From assembly GCA_002345025.1 (NCBI GenBank), contig DDUX01000053.1:26756-90755 (forward strand): a stretch of DNA of 64,000 nt. Reading direction: 5' to 3'. Each line of letters begins with the position of its first letter. Position 1 is the first letter of the stretch. The notes below the pieces were generated by a model. The model saw only the letters and a list, made by a program, of their open reading frames with translations. It searched no databases and was not told where the DNA came from. Of the stretch, positions 57,768 to 64,000 are shown piece after piece. This DNA comes from Candidatus Accumulibacter iunctus (GTDB taxonomy: Bacteria > Pseudomonadota > Gammaproteobacteria > Burkholderiales > Rhodocyclaceae). The position numbers were made by a program, and so were the translations under genes.

Positions 57768-58108
57768 TGGGCGCTCCTCGATCGATCGGACAAGGTTTAT
57801 TTAAGCAATAGGCGTGCCATGACTCGAAAGCGCGGCAGCGTCCCCTCCTGCGCCAGCGCAACCGACCGCTTCACAGCAGCTGCTGCTGCCGCCGCCTGGC
57901 GGGCCGCCGCCCGAGTTGCTGGCGCCAATCGCCGACGTCACTCGGGGCGGGTCCGAACGCCGCTGAGCGATTCGCTGGCGTGCGCCTGCTGGCGGTGAGC
58001 GACCATCCTTGCCGGCGGCGCGGCAAATATTGCCGCCGGGAACCGTCAGCGAGCCGCGTGGCAGCGAAGTTCGTGCGCCGACATGGCAGATTGAGGCAAA
58101 ATGGCGAC
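57768..58108. other. Divergent flgB/flgA intergenic region (341 bp)
   Basis: Carries the flgB sigma-54 promoter near its left end and a short palindrome, CGGCAA-ATA-TTGCCG (58021-58035), toward flgA, extended outwards by partial CGGCGGC/GCCGCCG pairing. No properly spaced sigma-54 or sigma-28 site for flgA was found. No gene is evident. Confidence 0.6.
57804..57819 (-). promoter_or_regulatory. Sigma-54 promoter of the flgB operon
   Basis: Minus strand TGGCACG-CCTA-TTGCT is a perfect match to TGGCACG-N4-TTGCW with exact -24/-12 spacing, about 37 bp upstream of flgB. It implies control by RpoN and an enhancer-binding protein of the FleQ/FlrC kind, not encoded here. Confidence 0.88.
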
Positions 58109-58825
58109 ATGCCTGCAACCTCGCGCCTCCCGTTTCACCTCGGAGCGTCACTTCTGGCCCCGATCCTGGTCCTCATCGCGCTTCTCCTCATGAGCATGGG
58201 GGCCCGTGCGCAGACCACCTTGCCGACGGCGCTCGACGATTATCTGCGGGCGCAGACGGTCGGCCTGCCGGGCACGGTGTCGGTCCACATCGGCCAGCTC
58301 GACCGACACGCCCGGCTCGCAGCCTGCAACGCCTTCGAGCCCTTCATTCCACCCGGGAGCCGCCTGTGGGGAAGCACGACCGTCGGCGTGCGCTGCCTCG
58401 GGCCGAGCCGCTGGACGGTGTACGTGCCCGTGCAGATCAGGATTGCCGGTAGCTACCTCGTCGCGGCGCGGCAGATCGCGCCCGGACAACAGGTCGGCGC
58501 TGCCGACCTGTTGTCGCAGAGCGGCGATCTCGGCGTGCTGCCCGCGAGTGTCCTGACCGACCCGGCGCAGGCGATCGGCAAGACGGCACGCAGCGGTGTC
58601 TCTGCCGGCCAGCCGCTGCGCAGCGAGCTGCTGAGCGCCGCCTGGGCGGTGCAGCAGGGGCAGAGCGTCAGGCTGCTGTCGACCGGCGCCGGGTTCAGCG
58701 TCACTAACGAAGGAAAGGCCTTGAACAACGCTGCCGAGGGTCAGGTTGCGCAGGTGCGGACGGCATCGGGGCAGGTCGTCAGTGGCATTGCCCGCCCGGG
58801 CGGCATCGTCGAGGTAAGCTACTGA
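58109..58825 (+). CDS. flgA: P-ring assembly chaperone FlgA
   Basis: 238 aa from ATG 58109. Signal peptide ending MGARAQ, then an N-terminal domain (VSVHIGQLDRHARLAACNAFEPF) and the C-terminal SAF domain typical of FlgA (YLVAARQIAPGQQVGAADL, SGVSAGQPLRSELL, VTNEGKALNNAAEGQVAQV). It chaperones FlgI in the periplasm. Divergent from flgB. Confidence 0.93.
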   Translation: MPATSRLPFHLGASLLAPILVLIALLLMSMGARAQTTLPTALDDYLRAQTVGLPGTVSVHIGQLDRHARLAACNAFEPFIPPGSRLWGSTTVGVRCLGPSRWTVYVPVQIRIAGSYLVAARQIAPGQQVGAADLLSQSGDLGVLPASVLTDPAQAIGKTARSGVSAGQPLRSELLSAAWAVQQGQSVRLLSTGAGFSVTNEGKALNNAAEGQVAQVRTASGQVVSGIARPGGIVEVSY

Positions 58826-58859
58826 TCGGCCGGCCTGCCTGAGTTCACAAAAAGAATGT

Positions 58860-58886
58860 TAAAGTTTCAACGTCGTCCGCCGATTA
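58860..58886 (+). promoter_or_regulatory. Sigma-28 (FliA) promoter of flgM
   Basis: TAAAGTTT-N11-GCCGATTA: the -35 is a perfect match and the -10 matches seven of eight positions, with the canonical 11-bp spacing. It starts 35 bp after the flgA stop and about 35 bp before flgM. Confidence 0.9.
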
Positions 58887-58920
58887 GTGAATTGAGGACA
58901 ACCGTTCAAGGGGCACCACC

Positions 58921-59202
58921 GTGAAGATCGACAGTACAACCAGCTCCGCCAGCCCGCTTGGCGAAACGCGCAACCGCGCCGCCATCGCAAAACCGGCGAC
59001 GAGCGCGGCGACCGAGGTTCATTTGAGTGAGCTCGCGGCGCAACTGCAATCACCAGGCGACGCAGAGACCTTTGATTCCGGTCGTGTTTCGGAGATCAGG
59101 CAGGCAATCACCGAAGGCCGTTTCACGATCAATGCCGAAGCAATCGCCGAGCGGCTGATCGCCTCCGCCAGCGAGCTCGTTGCTGCGCAGAAGCGCTCCT
59201 GA
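58921..59202 (+). CDS. flgM: Anti-sigma-28 factor FlgM
   Basis: 93 aa from GTG 58921 (MKIDSTTSSASPLGETR). A disordered Ser/Ala-rich N-terminal half is followed by the FliA-binding C-terminal half, FDSGRVSEIRQAITEGRFTINAEAIAERLI, the hallmark of FlgM. It is exported through the completed hook, releasing FliA. Transcribed from its own sigma-28 promoter. Confidence 0.95.
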   Translation: MKIDSTTSSASPLGETRNRAAIAKPATSAATEVHLSELAAQLQSPGDAETFDSGRVSEIRQAITEGRFTINAEAIAERLIASASELVAAQKRS

Positions 59203-59231
59203 GCAGCAACTGCGACGGACCACGGCTCGTT

Positions 59232-59696
59232 GTGACGGATTTGCGGCAGCTTTTCGCGGAGGAAGTCGCGCTCGTGCGGCGCTTCGTCGGCCTGCTCGAG
59301 CGTGAGCAGAGCCTGCTGATCGACGGTGAGGTTGACAGCCTGCCGGCACTGCTGCGGGACAAGAACGAACTCGCCGCCCGCCTGACGGCCATCGCCGAAC
59401 AGCGCAGCGTGACCCTTGCTGGCGAGGGGTTGAGTGCCGATCGGGCCGGCGTTGCGGCTTGGTTTGCTGCGCACCCGGGCGAGCATGACGCGCGCGCCGC
59501 TTGGGCGGAACTGCTACCTCTGGCCACCCACGCACGAGAACTCAATGAACTGAATGGTGAGGTGATTCAGCTTCGCCTGCAGAACAACGCCCAAGCCATC
59601 GAAGCGCTCCTTGGCAGCAGCGGCGCCCTCGCCCTTTACGGTCCCGACGGTCAGAGCAAGCCGTCAGGCGTTGGCCGCATCAGCGACAGCGCCTAG
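59232..59696 (+). CDS. flgN: Flagellar export chaperone FlgN
   Basis: 154 aa from GTG 59232. Helical protein with FAEEVALVRRFVGLLEREQSLLIDGEVDSL, LLRDKNELAARL and LNELNGEVIQLRLQNNAQAIEALLG, fitting FlgN, the FlgK/FlgL chaperone. It follows flgM by 29 bp. Its stop overlaps the convergent motD stop by 4 bp. Confidence 0.88.
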   Translation: MTDLRQLFAEEVALVRRFVGLLEREQSLLIDGEVDSLPALLRDKNELAARLTAIAEQRSVTLAGEGLSADRAGVAAWFAAHPGEHDARAAWAELLPLATHARELNELNGEVIQLRLQNNAQAIEALLGSSGALALYGPDGQSKPSGVGRISDSA

Positions 59697-60508
59697 CGAA
59701 CCGCAGGCGGTACGGTCGTTCGCTCAGCCGCTGGCGGCGCCTGCCCTTGCAGTTCGAGTTCGGTACTCTTTTCCGGAATCTCGGAGTCGATGAGAATCGT
59801 CACGCGGCGGTTGCGCGCCCGCCCGTCGGCCAGCAGATTGGGCTCGACCGGACGCGTGTCGGCGTAGCCGATTGCCGTCAACCGCTCGGCGGCAATGCCG
59901 GCATCGGCGAACAGCCGCAGGACCGTGGTTGCGCGAACGGCGGACAGCTCCCAGTTGGAGGGAAACTGCGCGTTGCTGATGGGCATGTTGTCCGTGTGCC
60001 CCTCGATGGTGATCGGAAAATCTGCGGCTACCAGGACTTCTGCCACCGACTGCATGGCATTCGCCAGAGGTGGTTTGAGAAGCGCCTGCCCGGGCGAGAA
60101 CAGGATGCTGTCGTTGATCTCGATGCTGACGCCGCGGCTCGTCTCGAGCACCCGCACCTTTCCCTGTTCGACGAGAGGCGCCATGACATCGAGAATGTTC
60201 TTCGCCACCTGACGCATCTTCTCCCGCTCCTTCTGTCGCAGACCCTCCGACGACTTGCTCGATAGAGGCGTGACGACGGTGGGTGATGGCGTCGGAATCA
60301 CCGTCGGCGTCTGCCCGACGCTGCTCACCGGAGCATTGCGAAAGGCGACAACCATCGAGTTGCTGAGAATCCTGTACTTGCCCTCGTTCACCGAGGAAAG
60401 GGCATACATGACGACGAAGAAGGCGAAGAGCAGCGTAATGAAATCGGCGTACGAGACGAGCCAGCGTTCGTGGTTGTCATGCTCCTCCTCGTGCCGTCTG
60501 CGTGCCAT
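59693..60508 (-). CDS. motD: Flagellar stator protein MotD (MotB family)
   Basis: 271 aa. N-terminal HERWLVSYADFITLLFAFFVVMYAL contains the proton-binding Asp22 within the single TM helix. The C-terminal OmpA-like peptidoglycan-binding domain has ITIEGHTDNMPI and NWELSAVRATTVLRLF. Pairs with MotC as a second-type stator as in Pseudomonas. Confidence 0.94.
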   Translation of the reverse strand: MARRRHEEEHDNHERWLVSYADFITLLFAFFVVMYALSSVNEGKYRILSNSMVVAFRNAPVSSVGQTPTVIPTPSPTVVTPLSSKSSEGLRQKEREKMRQVAKNILDVMAPLVEQGKVRVLETSRGVSIEINDSILFSPGQALLKPPLANAMQSVAEVLVAADFPITIEGHTDNMPISNAQFPSNWELSAVRATTVLRLFADAGIAAERLTAIGYADTRPVEPNLLADGRARNRRVTILIDSEIPEKSTELELQGQAPPAAERTTVPPAVR

Positions 60509-60512
60509 GGCG

Positions 60513-61253
60513 TCAGAAGATGTAAGCCCGCAAGCGGCTCTCGATGATCCGCGGGTTGTCGCCGTTGGCGATCCCGACCAGGCCGGCGACGATCATCTCC
60601 CGTTGCACGACGAGGCGGTTGATATGCGCCTTGAGCCGGTTGGCAACCGGCAGGTACACCAGATTGGCCAGACCAACGCCATAGATCGTCGCGACGAAGG
60701 CGACGGCGATGCCGGCCCCCAGTTTGGAGGGATCGGAAAGGTTCTCCATGACGTGAATGAGCCCGAGGACGGCGCCAAGGATTCCGATCGTCGGCGAGTA
60801 ACCACCGGCTGCCTCCCAGATGCGTGCGGAGAGCTTCATCTCCTGCTCGAAGGTCGTGATCTCGACGTCCATCACCTCCCGCAGTCGCTCCGGCTCGGCC
60901 CCATCGACCAGGAGTTGCAGACCCTTGCGGACGAAGTCGTCCTTGAGTTCGCTGACCACCGCGTCGAGTGCCAGCAAGCCCTCGCGCCGCGAAACCTGGC
61001 TCCAGCCCGTGACCTGCTGGATCACCTGCAGGTAATTGACAACGGGCGGGTAGAGGATCCATTTCAGCATCCGCATGCCGCGCACGAAAGTGGCGTATGG
61101 GCTCTGCAGCATGACCGCCCCGAGCGTGCCGCCGACGACGATCAGCATCGCCGTTGGCTGTGCCAGTGACCCGAGATGCCCGCCTTCGAGGACCTGACCG
61201 ACGATAATGGCCAGGAAGCCGATCAGCAAACCGATGATGCTGCTCCTATCCAC
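60513..61253 (-). CDS. motC: Flagellar stator protein MotC (MotA family)
   Basis: 246 aa with four predicted TM helices: IGLLIGFLAIIVGQVLEGG, a second near residue 35, and the pair around GGYSPTIGILGAVLGLIHVM and GAGIAVAFVATIYGVGLANLVYLP. The cytoplasmic loop interacts with FliG. Overlaps the fliA stop by 8 bp and precedes motD by 4 bp, as in the fliA-motCD order of polar flagellates. Confidence 0.95.
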   Translation of the reverse strand: MDRSSIIGLLIGFLAIIVGQVLEGGHLGSLAQPTAMLIVVGGTLGAVMLQSPYATFVRGMRMLKWILYPPVVNYLQVIQQVTGWSQVSRREGLLALDAVVSELKDDFVRKGLQLLVDGAEPERLREVMDVEITTFEQEMKLSARIWEAAGGYSPTIGILGAVLGLIHVMENLSDPSKLGAGIAVAFVATIYGVGLANLVYLPVANRLKAHINRLVVQREMIVAGLVGIANGDNPRIIESRLRAYIF

Positions 61254-61995
61254 GCCGTTCGACCTTCACTCTCGTGTTGCGCGTACCGTCGGCGAACAGG
61301 CGGCAACGCAGCCGCAGCACGGTCTGGCTGTGCAACTGACAGACACGTGACTCGCTCACACCCATGACCTCACCGATCTCGCGCAGGTTCAGATCCTGCT
61401 CATAGTACAGGGCCATCATCAGTTGCTCACGTTCGGGCAAGAGCCCAATCGCCTGCACCAGGCGCAGGCGGAGGTCCGCATCCGCGATCAGCTGCGCTGG
61501 GTCGGCGCTTTCATCGACCAGGTGACGCTCGAGGAAATCCTCGCCGCGCTCGGCGACGATGTCCTCGATATAAACGAGCTGGTGCCCGCGCACGTCCTGC
61601 AGCATCTCCTGATACTCGGCGAGGCTCATGCCGAGGGTATCAGCAAGCTCGCTTTCCGTTGGCGCACGACCACTCGCCTGCTCGAGCTGAGTGATCGCCG
61701 CTTCAATGCGGCGACAGTTGCGGCGCAGGCTGCGTGGCAGCCAGTCGTTCTCGCGCAAGCCATCAAGCATCGCCCCGCGGACGCGCTGCGCTGCATACGC
61801 CTCGAACTGGGCACCCAATCCCGCCTCGAAGCGCCCCAAGGCATCGAGCAGGCCAAGCATGCCGTTCTGGACGAGATCGTCGATGTGCACGCTCGCCGGC
61901 AACCGCGCCATCAGGTGACAGGCGATGCGCTTGACCAGCGGCGCGAAGCGCTGGACAAGCTGATCCTTGTTGAGCTGACCAGCAGCGTTGTACAT
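61246..61995 (-). CDS. fliA: Flagellar sigma-28 factor FliA
   Basis: 249 aa. Region 2 is shown by RFAPLVKRIACHLMARLPASVHIDDLVQNGMLGLLDAL and RVRGAMLDGLRENDWLPR; regions 3 and 4 by APTESELADTLGMSLAEYQ and LNLREIGEVMGVSESRVCQLHSQTVLRL. Drives the sigma-28 promoters identified at flgK and flgM, and is held inactive by FlgM. Confidence 0.97.
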   Translation of the reverse strand: MYNAAGQLNKDQLVQRFAPLVKRIACHLMARLPASVHIDDLVQNGMLGLLDALGRFEAGLGAQFEAYAAQRVRGAMLDGLRENDWLPRSLRRNCRRIEAAITQLEQASGRAPTESELADTLGMSLAEYQEMLQDVRGHQLVYIEDIVAERGEDFLERHLVDESADPAQLIADADLRLRLVQAIGLLPEREQLMMALYYEQDLNLREIGEVMGVSESRVCQLHSQTVLRLRCRLFADGTRNTRVKVERRG

Positions 61996-62012
61996 GCGTC
62001 GTGGGAGAGCTA

Positions 62013-62897
62013 TCAGGCGTAGATAGCTGTTGCGTGAATGCGTTGGCTCAAGTGTAGCAGCAGTTGCACGAAATGTTCGAGCCCTCCTGGCTCATCGCTG
62101 CTGAGCGGCCAGTTCAGCAGTCGCTCCGCCAGCAGCCGATAGGCCTCTGCCGCCGGCGCCTCGGGAAACAGTGCCGCCACCGGCTGGCAGAGGCGCGACG
62201 CCTGCCGGAGATGCTCGTCAATCGGCACGCACCCCGCGTAATCGAGATGCGCCAGCCGGCGGCTGTCGGTGACGCGCGCCATGTTGTCGTGGATCGCCCG
62301 CGCGTCGGCGTCGCTGCGTGCCCGGTTGATCAGGATCCGGAAACGCCGGTGCGCATACCCCAGGCTGACCTTCTTGATTAAAGCGTAGGCCTCGGTGATG
62401 GCGGTGACGTCGGTGGAGACGACGACGACGGTCTCATGCGCGGCCAGGCCGAGCGGCGAGAACCCGAGAGGGTGGTCGACCGAGGAATCGACAAGCACGA
62501 CGTCCGCCGGCGGCAGCAGTTCAGTCAGACAGCCCAGCAGGGTCCGTTGCTCAGGCTCGCTGAGCAAGCCGAGCTGGCCGACGATGCGGGCGGCCGGCAG
62601 CACACGGATTCCCGGTGCGGCCTGAACGAGCACCTCCTCCAGTCGCTTCTCCTGAGTGATCACCTGTTGCAGATCGCTGGCGGCGAAGGCGCCAAAGAAA
62701 GCCGCGACGCCGCTTTCAGCGTTCTCGTCGACCACCAGAACTTCCCTGCCGACCCGCGCCAGCGACGCTGCCAGGTTCGCCACCGAAACGCTCTGGCCAA
62801 CTCCCCTGCCGCCAGCGGCAAAGGTGACGACACGCAACTGCGGGCGCCCGAGAAGGCGCCGCAGGCCGGCGGCCTGATCACCGCGAAAATCAGCCAC
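62013..62897 (-). CDS. flhG: FlhG/FleN-like flagellar number regulator with altered P-loop
   Basis: 294 aa from GTG 62895-62897 (VADFRGDQAAGLRRLL), overlapping the flhF stop by 8 bp; the frame is open to 62933 but that lies in flhF. MinD/ParA-type fold with VVTFAAGGRGVGQSVSVANLA, VLVVDENAES and DVVLVDSSVDHP. The first Walker lysine (K-GG) reads A-GG and the invariant GK reads GQ, so nucleotide handling may be altered. FlhG restricts flagellar number with FlhF. Confidence 0.88.
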   Translation of the reverse strand: MADFRGDQAAGLRRLLGRPQLRVVTFAAGGRGVGQSVSVANLAASLARVGREVLVVDENAESGVAAFFGAFAASDLQQVITQEKRLEEVLVQAAPGIRVLPAARIVGQLGLLSEPEQRTLLGCLTELLPPADVVLVDSSVDHPLGFSPLGLAAHETVVVVSTDVTAITEAYALIKKVSLGYAHRRFRILINRARSDADARAIHDNMARVTDSRRLAHLDYAGCVPIDEHLRQASRLCQPVAALFPEAPAAEAYRLLAERLLNWPLSSDEPGGLEHFVQLLLHLSQRIHATAIYA

Positions 62898-64000
62898 GCT
62901 GTCCGCCGACCGACAGCATGCCGTCACTGCCACCGGCCATCACGAGGCCTGGCTCGACACCCGCAAGACGATGTGGAGAACTCTCCGGCAGATCCTTGAA
63001 CGCACGGTGCAGGAGGTACGGTCGATTCGGCAGGTGCAGGTCTTCCGGCACACGCTGCCCGTTCGAGACGTAGTACAGCCGCAACTCGTGGCGGATGAGG
63101 ACGTCGAGCGACGACGCCAGGCTGGCGGCTTCGTCGACCTTGGTCAGGATGCAGCCCGCAAGTCCGAGGCCACCGTAGGCGCGCACGACATCGTCGAGGG
63201 TATCACCGCGGCCCGTTGCCGCGAGCAGGAGTAGCGATCTGACGTCATTGTCGCGGAACATCGCCACCTGTTCGCCGACCATACGGTCTCTCTGGCTCAT
63301 CCCCATGGTGTCGATCAGCACCATGTGCGTGTGCCGCAGATCATGCAGCGTCGCCCGCAGGTCCTTTGCGTCGCGCGCCAGATGGACCGGCACACCGAGT
63401 ATGCGGCCGTAGATCCGCAGTTGTTCGTGCGCCCCGATGCGGTAGCCGTCGGTCGTCACCAGTGCAAGCTTGCGGGCCCCATGTCGCAGGACGCAACGCG
63501 CCGCCAGCTTGGCGGCCGTCGTCGTCTTGCCGACCCCGGTCGGTCCGACCAGAGCATAGATTCCGCCCCGGTCGACAATGTCCGCTTCGCCATCGATGGT
63601 CAGCATGCCGCGCTCCGCGCGCCCGCGTACCCAGGCCAGTGCTTGCGCCACATCGAGTTCGCGCGGCAGGTCGGCAAGCAGTTCGCGGGCGAACCGTGGT
63701 GAGAAGCCGGCGTCGAGCATCTGCCGCAGCATCTCGGTCTTCGCCGGCTCCGAACGTGCCACCTCGCCCCAGGCAAAGCCGGCCAACTGCTGTTCGACGA
63801 TCCGCCGCAGCGAGCGAATCTCGTCCATCACTGCCGCCGGCACCACAGCCGCCGCCGGCGGCGGACTGCCTTCGTCCTGCACCGCCGGCGTGGCCTCCGC
63901 CGGCAGTCGCGAGCGCGCCGCCAGCGACGGCAGGGCGGTGTCGGGACGGCCGCCCTCCTGCCTGCGGCAGATCGGCAGAGCACACGACTCAACTCCAGTC
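62890..64000 (-). CDS. flhF: Flagellar SRP-family GTPase FlhF, 5' end cut by window edge
   Basis: The frame is open to the window end, so the N-terminal B domain is missing; at least 370 residues are visible. The N region has EIRSLRRIVEQQLAGF. The G domain has GPTGVGKTTTAAKLAARCVLRHG, LVTTDGYRIGAHEQLRIYG, DTMGMSQRD and ILTKVDEAASLASSLDV, which match FlhF rather than Ffh/FtsY. FlhF marks the polar site of flagellar assembly. It is first in the flhF-flhG-fliA-motC-motD series. Confidence 0.95.
   Translation of the reverse strand, partial: TGVESCALPICRRQEGGRPDTALPSLAARSRLPAEATPAVQDEGSPPPAAAVVPAAVMDEIRSLRRIVEQQLAGFAWGEVARSEPAKTEMLRQMLDAGFSPRFARELLADLPRELDVAQALAWVRGRAERGMLTIDGEADIVDRGGIYALVGPTGVGKTTTAAKLAARCVLRHGARKLALVTTDGYRIGAHEQLRIYGRILGVPVHLARDAKDLRATLHDLRHTHMVLIDTMGMSQRDRMVGEQVAMFRDNDVRSLLLLAATGRGDTLDDVVRAYGGLGLAGCILTKVDEAASLASSLDVLIRHELRLYYVSNGQRVPEDLHLPNRPYLLHRAFKDLPESSPHRLAGVEPGLVMAGGSDGMLSVGGQRG

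Noticed and set aside
58050..58108. Sigma-54 site for flgA
   Set aside because: TGGCAG followed by GGCA is present, but the GG-GC separation is 9 instead of 10 nt.

Overview
This 64 kb window is high-GC chromosomal DNA, densely packed with house-keeping genes. The suite dapB-carA, divergent bamE/fur, ttcA, cca, slt, ubiK-comM, coaE-zapD and metG, plus a Pseudomonas-style flhF-flhG-fliA-motCD flagellar block, suggests a betaproteobacterium of the Rhodocyclales, possibly Candidatus Accumulibacter or a relative. That placement comes from gene content and protein style, not from a database search.

Layout. 1-5.3 kb: carA (truncated by the window edge), dapB, bamE facing fur, a degenerate cyclase-FHA protein, and ttcA. 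5.3-13.2 kb: pteridine reductase, an unrecognised gene, a MidA/NDUFAF7-type methyltransferase, cca, an NDUFA9-like protein, slt and 5-formyl-THF cyclo-ligase. 13.3-16.6 kb: a tripartite hybrid histidine kinase behind an exported rhodanese-like protein that lacks the catalytic cysteine. 17-26.2 kb: uvrD, then an overlapping qor-TAXI-ParA trio, dnaE and a small lipoprotein. 26.2-29.4 kb is the accessory stretch: a broken HigB-type toxin with an intact antitoxin, a CHAT-family protease and a 6-TM potassium-type channel. 29.5-31.9 kb: amtB-glnK with a remnant exported gene, a sigma-54 promoter and an NtrC-type palindrome. 31.8-46.4 kb: ubiK, comM, lipoproteins, speD, a TrpB2-type synthase, a SPOR protein, coaE, zapD, a second ammonium transporter with its own sigma-54 site, mltA, a DUF815 ATPase, a Nudix-ThiE fusion, metG and a small membrane protein. 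46.5-64 kb: a flagellar region with a lipoprotein and flgL to flgB on minus, flgA-flgM-flgN on plus, and motD-motC-fliA-flhG-flhF on minus.

The flagellar genes form a regulatory cascade that can be partly read from the DNA. A consensus sigma-54 promoter precedes flgB. Sigma-28 promoters precede flgK and flgM. FliA (sigma-28) and its anti-sigma factor FlgM are both encoded here. Nitrogen control is similarly readable: both ammonium transporter loci carry sigma-54 promoters with upstream NtrC-like sites.

The least explained parts are the CHAT protease next to a membrane channel and a decayed toxin-antitoxin pair, the TAXI-ParA pair, the cyclase-FHA protein whose catalytic positions are lost, the rhodanese-like partner of the hybrid kinase, and an FlhG whose P-loop lysines are replaced.
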